DNA from: Sphingomonas sp. IC-11
GTDB lineage: Bacteria; Pseudomonadota; Alphaproteobacteria; Sphingomonadales; Sphingomonadaceae
Assembly (NCBI RefSeq): GCF_021043365.1
Contig: NZ_JAJNDU010000004.1
Location: 124,001-188,000 of the forward strand
Length of the DNA: 64,000 nucleotides
Direction: 5' to 3'
The notes beneath the pieces were generated by a model. That model searched no databases. It worked only from the letters and a program-made list of their open reading frames with translations, and was not told the origin of the DNA. Of the stretch, positions 51,248 through 58,962 are shown one piece after another. Position 1 is the stretch's first letter; the number at the start of each line of letters is the position of its first letter. A program made the position numbers and the translations under genes.

Positions 51248-51699
51248 GGGCTCGCCGAGGTGCCGACGTCGCCATTGGTGGCGCGCTTAAGCGGACGAGA
51301 ACAGCGCAGGGTGAGGAAGGTGGTGGCGCTCAGGATGAAAGCGATGTCGTATAGGCCGTAGCCTACGGCCGCGCCGAGTGCCCCAGTCGCCCACAGACTG
51401 GCCGCCGTCGCCGTGCCTGACGCCTTGTCGCCCTTCTTCAGAATCGCGCCGCCCCCGATGAAGCCGACGCCCGTAATCAGACCTTCAAGCAACCTGGCTT
51501 GCGCTGGAGACGTGCGGCCGAGGATCGCGATGCCCACCAGCACGAAGCCGCAACTGGCGATTGCAACCAACGGGAATGTACGGATGCCTGCACTGCGGGC
51601 GTCCTTCTCGCGATCCCAGCCAACAGGAAGGGCGAGTGCGTAGGCGACGGCGAGACTGATGATATGGGTGGTTATCTCCCACCACGAGCTTTGAAACAT
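51244..51699 (-). CDS. MgtC/SapB-family protein
   Basis: A 151-residue membrane protein. The core segment VGWDREKDARSAGIRTFPLVAIASCG and LITGVGFIGGGAILKKGDKASGTATAASLWATGALGAAVG (about 70-110) are diagnostic for MgtC/SapB. Members affect Mg2+ stress and F-ATPase in other bacteria. It lacks the C-terminal extension of Salmonella MgtC. Clustered with dedA. Confidence 0.9.
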   Translation of the reverse strand: MFQSSWWEITTHIISLAVAYALALPVGWDREKDARSAGIRTFPLVAIASCGFVLVGIAILGRTSPAQARLLEGLITGVGFIGGGAILKKGDKASGTATAASLWATGALGAAVGYGLYDIAFILSATTFLTLRCSRPLKRATNGDVGTSASP

Positions 51700-51813
51700 G
51701 CCGGCCTGCCTGTTCTACGCGATTGCTCCAGATCGGAGGTAAAGGGGTAAGGTCGGGCGGGGAGTCCCACAGACGTTCAGGCCCAAGGCGGGGATCGTGA
51801 ACACCGGAGATCC

Positions 51814-52563
51814 CTACCGGTGCAGACATGCGATGATGGCGGTCACGACGGCGGTGGTTTCCGCAACGTCGCGCACTCTCACCGTATCGAGGCCAATTTC
51901 AGCGGCGGGATAGTCATTCCCACCGGGGAAGATCGCATCGCCGATGAACAGCATCCCGTCGAGCGGGACGCCGCTTTCAGCACTCAGGCGGTTCAGGCCA
52001 TAGCCCTTGTCCACCCCTGCCCTGGTCACGTCGATCGATGTCGTGCCACCCAGATTAATCGAGAGGTCCGGCAGCGTCGCGCGCAACGTGGCCTGCAAAG
52101 CGGTCCTCTTCTTTCGGTCGGGATCCCACGCTTCCTTTTCCTTTAGCGGCGCTGCCTGCCCCAGCCCCGAAAAGGTGATCTGGCTGCCCCGGTCCTCGAT
52201 CCGTTCGCCCCAGATACGTTCGTCGGCGAGGCCGGCATCGGTCAGGGCTTGATCGAAGGCCGTGCGGATCGTCGCCTTCTCTGCGTCGTCGAACAGCTCG
52301 GCATATACCGCGCGCCAAGCGCCATTGATGAACCGATAGAGTTTTGTGCCTGTGGTCGGCATCAACCAGAGACGGTCAAGCGCGGCGCCGGCAGGAAGAC
52401 GCGAGGCGACCTGCTTTTCGAACTGCGGCCAGTCCCCGCCCGAGATCACCGCCACATCCGTGACGGCGAGCAATCGGGCGAGGGTTGCGGCCATATCCTC
52501 CGATAGCGGCCGCTTGCTCTCGGCAAGTGTGCCGTCGAGGTCGAAGGCGATCATCCACTTCAT
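51814..52563 (-). CDS. HAD-family phosphatase
   Basis: A 249-residue HAD-IIB-like protein. Motif I is AFDLDGTLAESKRPL, followed by SGGDWPQFEKQ, the basic residue in TSIDVTRAGVDKGYGL, and the metal site LFIGDAIFPGGNDYPA. It looks like a phosphomannomutase- or sugar-phosphatase-type HAD. ATG overlaps the ATPase stop by 4 bp. Why it follows a metal pump is unknown. Confidence 0.85.
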   Translation of the reverse strand: MKWMIAFDLDGTLAESKRPLSEDMAATLARLLAVTDVAVISGGDWPQFEKQVASRLPAGAALDRLWLMPTTGTKLYRFINGAWRAVYAELFDDAEKATIRTAFDQALTDAGLADERIWGERIEDRGSQITFSGLGQAAPLKEKEAWDPDRKKRTALQATLRATLPDLSINLGGTTSIDVTRAGVDKGYGLNRLSAESGVPLDGMLFIGDAIFPGGNDYPAAEIGLDTVRVRDVAETTAVVTAIIACLHR

Positions 52564-55061
52564 GCCGCCTTCCCCGCCGGATCGCGGTAGGCGAGCAGCC
52601 TGAGCGCATTGATGACAACAAGCAGCGTTGATCCCTCATGAACCGCCACTGCTGGCCCAATACCGAGGCCAAGGATGGTGGCAGGAACGAGAAAGGCGAC
52701 GACACCCAGGCTGACGAAGACGTTCTGCCGGATGATTCCACGCGTATGCCGGCTTAGGCCCACCGCGAATGGCAGGTGCGCCAGATCGTCAGCCATCAGG
52801 GCGACGTCGGCTGTCTCCAGCGCAACGTCCGACCCCGCCGCGCCCATCGCGATGCCGACCGTGGCGCTTGCCATCGCCGGGGCATCGTTCACGCCGTCAC
52901 CCACCATTGCGACCTTGTCTTCGCCGGCGAGTTTCTTGATCGCGGCAACCTTGTCTTCGGGCATGAGGTCGCCCCACGCCTCGTCGATCCCGACTTCGTT
53001 AGCGATCGCTTCGGCGACTTTCTGGTGGTCGCCAGAGATCATTATCATCCGCGACACGCCCATCTCGTGCAGCCGGCGCAGCGCGGTCTTTGCCGCTTCG
53101 CGGGGCGTGTCCATCAGGCCGATCGCGCCCAGGTCGCGGTCCCCCTTGCGGACCACCATCGTCGTGCGACCGTTCTCGCGCAGTTTCGCGATCGCGTTCT
53201 GCGCTCCCTGCCCTAGCGCCGGAATGCCCTCACTCCCGAACATCTCGGCCTTGCCGATCCAGACCGTCTCGCCATCCACGCTCGCGGTGACGCCCCGACC
53301 GGTCAGGCTCTTGAGGTCGCCGGCAGTCGGCACGGCACGATCGTTCAGTCGTTCGCGGCCGTCCTTGACGATCGCTTGGGCCAGAGGATGGTCGCTCAAC
53401 GCTTCGACGGCGACGGCCAGCACCAGCAGCTCGCCTTCATCGGCGCCATCGACGGGCACGACATCGGTGATGCGCGGACGACCTTCGGTCAGCGTGCCCG
53501 TCTTGTCGAAAGCGATCGCCTTGAGCGACCCGAGGTTTTCGAGCGGTGCACCGCCCTTCACGAGCACGCCGCCCCGCGCTGCACGGGCAACGCCAGACAG
53601 GACAGCGCTCGGCGTTGCAATGGCGAGCGCGCACGGGCTTGCCGCCACCAGCACCGCCATCGCGCGATAGAAGCTGTCGCGGAACGGCTCGTCGACGACC
53701 ACCCATGCGAAGAGCAGGAGCACCGACAGGATCAGGACAGCAGGCACGAAGATCCGCTCAAACCGATCGGTGAAGCGCTGCGTCGGCGACTTCTGCGTCT
53801 CCGCTTCGCTCACCATCTTCACGACCTTGGCGAGCGCGCTTTCATTGGAACGGCGTGTCACCTCGATCTCGATCGCGCCGCCACCGTTGATCGTACCGGC
53901 AAAAACCCGGCTTTCCGCGTCCACTGCATCAGGCTTTGCCCGCGCCGCTGCGGCATCGGCGACCGGCACCTTGTCGACCGGGATGCTTTCACCCGTCACC
54001 GGGGCCTGGTTGATCGCGCTGGTGCCCTTGGTGACGAAGCCGTCAGCAGGCAGGCGCTCGTTCGGGCGGACAATGGCAATGTCCCCAACGACCATTTGCT
54101 CGACCGGGATTTCGCTGGTCTGGCCGTCGCGTCGCACGGTCGCGGTTTCGGGCGCGAGCTTCGCCAGCGCCTCGATCGCCTTCTTGGCGCGTCCCATCGC
54201 GTAATGCTCAAGCGCATGGCCAAGGCTGAACAGGAATAGCAGCAGCGCGCCTTCGGCCCATGCGCCCAGCGCAGCGGCGCCGGCGGCAGCGACCAACATC
54301 AGCGTGTCGATCTCGAACTTCTTCATCCGAAGGTTGTCGATCGCCTCGCGCAGCGTGAAGAATCCGCCGAAGAAATAGGCTGCGACATAGCAGGCCGTGG
54401 GCAGCCACTCCGGTGCGCCAACAACCAGCCTCTCGATCGCATAGCCGATCCCCAGCAGCGCGCCGCAGGCAAGCGCGAAGATCAGCTCGGTATTGGGGCC
54501 TAGAAATTCGGCGTGGCTATGGTCGTGACCATCGCCGGGGCCGTGCTTCTCTTCGCCCGCGTCGTGGCCCCCGGGGCCGTGGTCGTGGCCGGCATGGTCA
54601 TCGGCGGCGACCCGCTTGCCAACCCTCACCTTCAGCTTGCGAAGAGCAGCGCGCACTTCCTCTTCTGTGGTCTCTCGGCGATCATATTCGACCCGGACCG
54701 ACCCGCTGGTGCTGGCGCTTGCCTGTACCACCCCGGGCAACGCGCATAGCGCATCGCTGACCGTGCGCGCCCGCCGTTCGTGACTGATCCCTGTCACCTG
54801 CCAGATCGCATGGCCGTAGCGTTCGGTGATTTCTGCGCCTGCGGCCCGCACCATTTCGCGCAATCGTGGCAACGGCAGCTTGGCGGCGTCGAAATGGATG
54901 CACAGGGCCGCCGGCGTGTCGCCTTCGAGGCAGATCACATGCGCTCGCTCGACGCCTTCGCGTTTCGACAGGGTCGATACGAGACGGTCCAGGCAAGCGT
55001 CGGCCGCGTCAGGAAGGTCCGGCAACAATACTGGAATATCGAGTTCGAGCTTGTCGTTCAT
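52560..55061 (-). CDS. P1B-type heavy-metal ATPase with SPC motif
   Basis: An 833-residue metal pump. The N-terminus has a degenerate metal-binding-like region and a His-rich linker (DDHAGHDHGPGGHDAGEEKH, about 155-174). Membrane segment 6 has VAASPCALAIATPSAV (SPC, not CPC). Phosphorylation is at DKTGTLTEGRP near residue 519, and the late helix has HEGST near residue 808. SPC plus HEGST fits the P1B-4 group, which exports Co2+, Zn2+, Cd2+ or Fe2+. The metal is not defined here. ATG at 55061 with AAAGGAGG is clear; it overlaps the CDF stop. Confidence 0.92.
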   Translation of the reverse strand: MNDKLELDIPVLLPDLPDAADACLDRLVSTLSKREGVERAHVICLEGDTPAALCIHFDAAKLPLPRLREMVRAAGAEITERYGHAIWQVTGISHERRARTVSDALCALPGVVQASASTSGSVRVEYDRRETTEEEVRAALRKLKVRVGKRVAADDHAGHDHGPGGHDAGEEKHGPGDGHDHSHAEFLGPNTELIFALACGALLGIGYAIERLVVGAPEWLPTACYVAAYFFGGFFTLREAIDNLRMKKFEIDTLMLVAAAGAAALGAWAEGALLLFLFSLGHALEHYAMGRAKKAIEALAKLAPETATVRRDGQTSEIPVEQMVVGDIAIVRPNERLPADGFVTKGTSAINQAPVTGESIPVDKVPVADAAAARAKPDAVDAESRVFAGTINGGGAIEIEVTRRSNESALAKVVKMVSEAETQKSPTQRFTDRFERIFVPAVLILSVLLLFAWVVVDEPFRDSFYRAMAVLVAASPCALAIATPSAVLSGVARAARGGVLVKGGAPLENLGSLKAIAFDKTGTLTEGRPRITDVVPVDGADEGELLVLAVAVEALSDHPLAQAIVKDGRERLNDRAVPTAGDLKSLTGRGVTASVDGETVWIGKAEMFGSEGIPALGQGAQNAIAKLRENGRTTMVVRKGDRDLGAIGLMDTPREAAKTALRRLHEMGVSRMIMISGDHQKVAEAIANEVGIDEAWGDLMPEDKVAAIKKLAGEDKVAMVGDGVNDAPAMASATVGIAMGAAGSDVALETADVALMADDLAHLPFAVGLSRHTRGIIRQNVFVSLGVVAFLVPATILGLGIGPAVAVHEGSTLLVVINALRLLAYRDPAGKAA

Positions 55062-55666
55062 GACGACCTCCTTTCGCTTTTCTTGGTTTCGGCGCGCGCG
55101 TCGCGCAGGATTTCGACACCGCCCTTGATGGCGATGATGGCGGTAGCGAAGCCGACCAGAAGGTCCGGCCAGTTGGTGCCCAGCCACAGCACCAGCACGC
55201 CGGCAATCAGGATGCCGCCATTGGAAATGAAGTCATTGAAGCTGAAGGTGGTGGCGGCCCGAAGGTTGACGTCCGGATCCTTGAGCCGCTGGAGCAGCCG
55301 CAGGCAGAGGTAGTTCACGACGCCGGCGATCGCCGACATGACCATCATGGTCGGTCCGATCGGTTCGCTGCCTTGAAGGTAGCGCCGGCCAACGTCGATC
55401 AGGATGCCGCCCGCGAAGATCAGCAGCATGACGCCCGAAGCGACCGCGGCGCGTGTCTTCCACGTCTGGCCCCGGGTGAGCGCCACAAGGCTCAGCGCAT
55501 ACACGGCCGTATCGGACAGGTTGTCGACGCCGTTGGCGATCAGAGCGCTCGAGTCCGCGAAAAATCCTGAGACGAAGAAACCCCCCGCGATCGCCGCGTT
55601 CAGCAGCAGGACGATCCAAAGTGTGCGACGCTCTTGCCCGCCATTGTTGTCGTTGCTCGAAATCAT
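55058..55666 (-). CDS. CDF-family cation transporter, atypical metal site
   Basis: A 202-residue protein with six helices and no C-terminal cytosolic domain. CDF pumps usually have HxxxD on helix 2 and helix 5; here the sites read NGVDNLSDT and FSFNDFISN, so the His residues are replaced by Asn, while the Asp residues stay. This would change metal preference or activity. It is coupled by 4-bp overlaps to the ZIP gene upstream and the ATPase downstream. Confidence 0.85.
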   Translation of the reverse strand: MISSNDNNGGQERRTLWIVLLLNAAIAGGFFVSGFFADSSALIANGVDNLSDTAVYALSLVALTRGQTWKTRAAVASGVMLLIFAGGILIDVGRRYLQGSEPIGPTMMVMSAIAGVVNYLCLRLLQRLKDPDVNLRAATTFSFNDFISNGGILIAGVLVLWLGTNWPDLLVGFATAIIAIKGGVEILRDARAETKKSERRSS

Positions 55667-56349
55667 CCCATGATCTCCTCAAGCGTCAGCAGGGCAAGGA
55701 ATCCCACGAAGAACATCGAGCTGATGAGTGGGGTGTCAGGCTTCTCGTGCGCCTCGACCAGCAGCTCTTCCGTGACGAGGTAGAGCAGCGCCATCAGACC
55801 AAAACTCAGGAAGCCAGCGACCATTACCGGTGAGAGCGTGGCGACAGGAACAGCCGCGAGTGCGCCGATCGGCAGCAGCAGCGCCAATGCCGACACAGTC
55901 ACGATGATGCGCAGGCGCGAGCGATAGGTTTCCGCCAGCTCGTCGGTCAGTGTCAGACCAAGGAAGAGCACTTCGAGCGTCAGCGCGATCGTCAGCAGAA
56001 ATCCCGCCTTCTCACCCGCGACGAACGCGAGGCCGAGCACCAGACCATCGACCAGAATGTCAATGCCGATCGCGGCGAGCAGTGCCATTGGCCCCTTGAA
56101 GCGGGCCTCGAAAGCCTTGAGACCCAGCATCGTCGCAACGCCCGCCGCCCCGCCGATCAACGTAGCGCTAGGTGAAGCCTCATGCTTGACCTGCGGCAGG
56201 ATTTCAGTCGCTGCCGCCGCAAACACGACGCCGGCAGCGAGATGCTGGAGGCCCGCCACGACGCCAGGATTTAATTTGGTCCGGCTCGCGATGATCGCGC
56301 CGAGCACGACCGCCAGCACAGGCGCAAGCGTGTACAGCAATGCCTGCAT
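55663..56349 (-). CDS. ZIP-family metal transporter
   Basis: A 228-residue protein with eight hydrophobic segments. The helix with FAAAATEILPQVKHE and the stretch IDILVDGLVLGLAFVAGEKAG resemble the ZIP metal-binding helices, although the usual HxxPEG is altered. It also has YLVTEELLVEAHEKPD late. ZIP proteins usually import Zn2+ or Fe2+; in a row of efflux genes it may act on metal balance. Coupled to the CDF gene. Confidence 0.82.
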   Translation of the reverse strand: MQALLYTLAPVLAVVLGAIIASRTKLNPGVVAGLQHLAAGVVFAAAATEILPQVKHEASPSATLIGGAAGVATMLGLKAFEARFKGPMALLAAIGIDILVDGLVLGLAFVAGEKAGFLLTIALTLEVLFLGLTLTDELAETYRSRLRIIVTVSALALLLPIGALAAVPVATLSPVMVAGFLSFGLMALLYLVTEELLVEAHEKPDTPLISSMFFVGFLALLTLEEIMG

Positions 56350-56352
56350 ATC

Positions 56353-56748
56353 CTATGATTCCTCCGGGGTTCGATGACAGACGCGGATCTTCCCGCGCTG
56401 CGTGAAGGCGATCGACCCGCCGGCCACGACTGCCCGCGACCGGTCGCCGCGAAATTCCTCGCCAGTACGTTGCGCGCGCAGGATCTCAGTTCTGCCCCTG
56501 GGCAGCCAGGTGACAGCCATTTTCAGGCCGTCGTCGATGAAGTCGACATCGGCGCGCGATCCGTCGTCGCAATACATGATGCGTTGCGCAATCAATCGAG
56601 GTGTCAGATGCTTTTCATGCGCCGGCTCAGTCGGTCCGCTCGGCGCGGGATTGCACGCCCCTACGACCATACCCGCGAACAGAACGGCGCCGATGCGCGC
56701 GGCTGTCAGGCCAGGCAGGTGCCGCACGGCGTGCATCGCCCTCACCAC
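56353..56748 (-). CDS. MliC-like lipoprotein, copy 1
   Basis: A 131-residue lipoprotein. The lipobox is VVGAC near residue 32. The mature part, with IMYCDDGSRADVDFIDDG and SIAFTQRGKIRVCHRT, resembles the MliC fold (two Cys, lysozyme-inhibitor-like). The start is GTG at 56748 or the overlapping GTG at 56745 (GTGA with the bestrophin stop); ATG at 56736 is another option. Second member of a pair with 58048-58422. Role in a metal operon is unclear. Confidence 0.75.
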   Translation of the reverse strand: MVRAMHAVRHLPGLTAARIGAVLFAGMVVGACNPAPSGPTEPAHEKHLTPRLIAQRIMYCDDGSRADVDFIDDGLKMAVTWLPRGRTEILRAQRTGEEFRGDRSRAVVAGGSIAFTQRGKIRVCHRTPEES

Positions 56749-57629
56749 AGCACGCCGTGATCGGGCGTCACCGGCTCAGGGGCTGGCAGTCCAGCCGTCT
56801 GAAGAAGGTCGATCTCGATCGTGCGGCACATGGCCGTGAGCGGGACATCGTGGACGCTATTGGCGAACGGATCAGTCAGATCCTCGCCGATGCTCAGCAC
56901 CGCAAGGAAGACGAGTCCGATCAGCGTCGATCCGATCGGCGTGGCGAGCCCCAGGGATTCGACCAGCGCAATCGGGAGCAGCACGCAGAACACGCGCGTG
57001 AAGAGGTTCGGAAAGAACCGAAAGCCATTGGGCAGCGGCGTGTTCTTGATCCGCTCCATGCCGCCCTGCGCATTGGCGATGTCGATCAGGACGCGCTCTA
57101 CAGTCGCCTGCTGGATTTCGGTGATCCGACCTTCCGCGAGCGCGTCGGCGTAGATGCCCGATATGTCCTCCAAGAGTGCGTTCGCAGGGTTCAGGCGAGC
57201 GACCGCCATATCGGCGACGTCCGTTCCAGCGATCCGGCCAATCTCTTCATAGGGCGACTGTCGGCGAAGCTGGCAGCGCATCGAGTGCGCGAAGGCGATC
57301 TGCCGCAGGATGATGTTGTGCCGCATCTCGCTGCCCTCGGGTTCTCCCTTGGTCAGGCTGCGTGTGATCCTAGCCAGGCTGCGCGACGCATTGATGAGCG
57401 CGCCCCAAAGGGTTCGCGCTTCCCACCAGCGAGCATAAGCAGCGTTGGTCCGAAACCCCATGAAGAGCGCGATGGCAGTGCCAAACAGCGCCGTCGGCAA
57501 AGGCGGTTCCTTGATCGGGGTCATCATGTGGAATGCCGTCACCGCCACGTCCCACACGAACAGGATCGTGAGAGGCTTCCAAACCTCGATAATGATCTGC
57601 TTAAAACGAGGCCTCGCGCCGACTATCAT
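56742..57629 (-). CDS. Bestrophin-family ion channel
   Basis: A 295-residue protein with four membrane helices. It has ALFMGFRTNAAYARWWEARTLWG, the main bestrophin signature, then ASRSLAR, and later VLSIGEDLTDPFANSVHDVPLT. Bacterial bestrophins are anion or sodium channels. Placement between fliE and a lipoprotein in a metal operon is uncommon. A 31-bp gap separates it from the second fliE. Confidence 0.93.
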   Translation of the reverse strand: MIVGARPRFKQIIIEVWKPLTILFVWDVAVTAFHMMTPIKEPPLPTALFGTAIALFMGFRTNAAYARWWEARTLWGALINASRSLARITRSLTKGEPEGSEMRHNIILRQIAFAHSMRCQLRRQSPYEEIGRIAGTDVADMAVARLNPANALLEDISGIYADALAEGRITEIQQATVERVLIDIANAQGGMERIKNTPLPNGFRFFPNLFTRVFCVLLPIALVESLGLATPIGSTLIGLVFLAVLSIGEDLTDPFANSVHDVPLTAMCRTIEIDLLQTAGLPAPEPVTPDHGVLW

Positions 57630-57660
57630 ATCAATTACGCCCTAAATCTCGTAGCGATCG

Positions 57661-58002
57661 TCATCCGATCGGCATGTTCATGATGTCCCGATAAGCGGAC
57701 AGCAGCTTGTTCCGGACTTGCAGGGTCGCCTCGAAAGTAATGGATGCGCGGCTCTGGATGAGCGCGACGGTTGCGATGTCGGTGGTTTCGCCACGCTCAT
57801 ATGCTTCGGTGACGACATCCTCTTGCTCCTGGGTCTCGTTGACCTTCGCGACCACGGCATTGAGGGTGTCGGCGAAGTTCGACACCGGAGCGGTCGGCGT
57901 CACGCCGGGTGGTGCCGTCGGCTGCGCCTCACGCAAAGCGCGGCTTCGCGCGATCACTTCGGCGCGAATGGCCATCACATTCGAGATCGACGTGTCAGAC
58001 AT
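57661..58002 (-). CDS. fliE: Second FliE, beta/gamma-type, inside the metal operon
   Basis: A 113-residue FliE. The C-terminal part FADTLNAVVAKVNETQEQED, DIATVALIQSRASITFEATLQVRNKLLSAYRDIMNMPIG (span about 75-113) is much closer to FliE of beta/gammaproteobacteria than to the FliE at 27952. It starts ATG at 58002 after GGGAGAG, lies between an MliC-like gene and bestrophin, and reads in the metal-operon direction. No other rod gene is nearby. It looks acquired, and its use is unknown. Confidence 0.88.
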   Translation of the reverse strand: MSDTSISNVMAIRAEVIARSRALREAQPTAPPGVTPTAPVSNFADTLNAVVAKVNETQEQEDVVTEAYERGETTDIATVALIQSRASITFEATLQVRNKLLSAYRDIMNMPIG

Positions 58003-58047
58003 CGTTTCTCTCCCGTTGCAGTGCGACATGTCGGAAGACAGGACGGT

Positions 58048-58422
58048 TCATCGGGTGCCCTCCCGTTCGCAGATTCGGGTGCGGCCCTCGCCTTCCACGA
58101 CGGTGAGCTGCGACCCCTTGAAGGTCGCGGTGGCTGTCTCGCCGACATATTGGAGGCCCTGCGCTGGCGCGGTCAGCGTTATGGGCACGGCGCTGCTGGA
58201 GCGCCGCAAATCGATCTGCAGGCCGTTGTCCTTGTAGTCGACGAACAGCGGTTCCCCGTCGGAACAGCGATAGGGATGGCGCCCCATTTCCCCGGTCGCC
58301 ACGGCGCTGTCGGACGAATGGATTTGCTGCTCCGTTGGCGGGGCTGGCGGCTTGCCTTCCGTGCAAGCCGCCAGCCCGACAACGAGGATGAGGGCGGGCA
58401 GTACCCGCTTCGACGGCATCAT
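58048..58422 (-). CDS. MliC-like lipoprotein, copy 2
   Basis: A 124-residue lipoprotein with lipobox VGLAAC near residue 20. The mature domain (HPYRCSDGEPLFVDYKDNG, then GETATATFKGSQLTVV and RICE) fits the MliC family better than copy 1. Two Cys frame the domain. MliC proteins inhibit c-type lysozyme, but here a periplasmic metal-binding or envelope role is possible. ATG overlaps the SRPBCC stop by 4 bp. Confidence 0.82.
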   Translation of the reverse strand: MMPSKRVLPALILVVGLAACTEGKPPAPPTEQQIHSSDSAVATGEMGRHPYRCSDGEPLFVDYKDNGLQIDLRRSSSAVPITLTAPAQGLQYVGETATATFKGSQLTVVEGEGRTRICEREGTR

Positions 58423-58907
58423 CGCGCCTTCCTCCTGTAGCGGGAGGGGACGCGCTGACGATTGATCCCAAGGGCAGGCTGACCCACCCGCCAGCGCAGA
58501 TAGGTTGCGAGGCGATCGTCAGCCTCGATCATCAGGGACCGCAGGCGACGCAACATCATCGCCGCGAACGGCAGAGACAGCGCCCCGCGCAGCGTGCAGC
58601 TATGTGTTAGCCTGGTGCCACCATCGTCCCCTGCCAGCTCGTACCGCTCTTCGAGCGTGAACAGATAAGGGATGCCGCAGGACCAAGCGAAGGCTCGCGG
58701 CTTATCGAATTGATCGATCCGTGCCGGCGTCCGAATCGGCCGGTTGATGCCCTGGATCGCAAAGGTTCCTCTCGTGTCGCCGAGCTGACCCGGGTTATCG
58801 AGGAGTACCAGCGGGCTCCAAGCTCGGCGATGATCCGGGTCGGTGAGTGCCGACCAGATCCGCAGTGGCCCGCCGTGAAGCATTGAGCTGGTTATGGTGC
58901 GAGGCAT
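58419..58907 (-). CDS. SRPBCC-family protein
   Basis: A 162-residue START/SRPBCC-like protein. Segments are GGPLRIWSALTDPDHRRAWSPLV and YLFTLEERYELAGDDGGTRLTHSCTLRG, typical of polyketide-cyclase-like or membrane-free binding proteins. It is read between czcA (56-bp gap) and the MliC gene. The ligand is unknown. Confidence 0.82.
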   Translation of the reverse strand: MPRTITSSMLHGGPLRIWSALTDPDHRRAWSPLVLLDNPGQLGDTRGTFAIQGINRPIRTPARIDQFDKPRAFAWSCGIPYLFTLEERYELAGDDGGTRLTHSCTLRGALSLPFAAMMLRRLRSLMIEADDRLATYLRWRVGQPALGINRQRVPSRYRRKAR

Positions 58908-58962
58908 ATCCTCATCTCCCAGAGATGAGCGGGGGCGATCGCGGATCGCCCCCGCTCACCCA

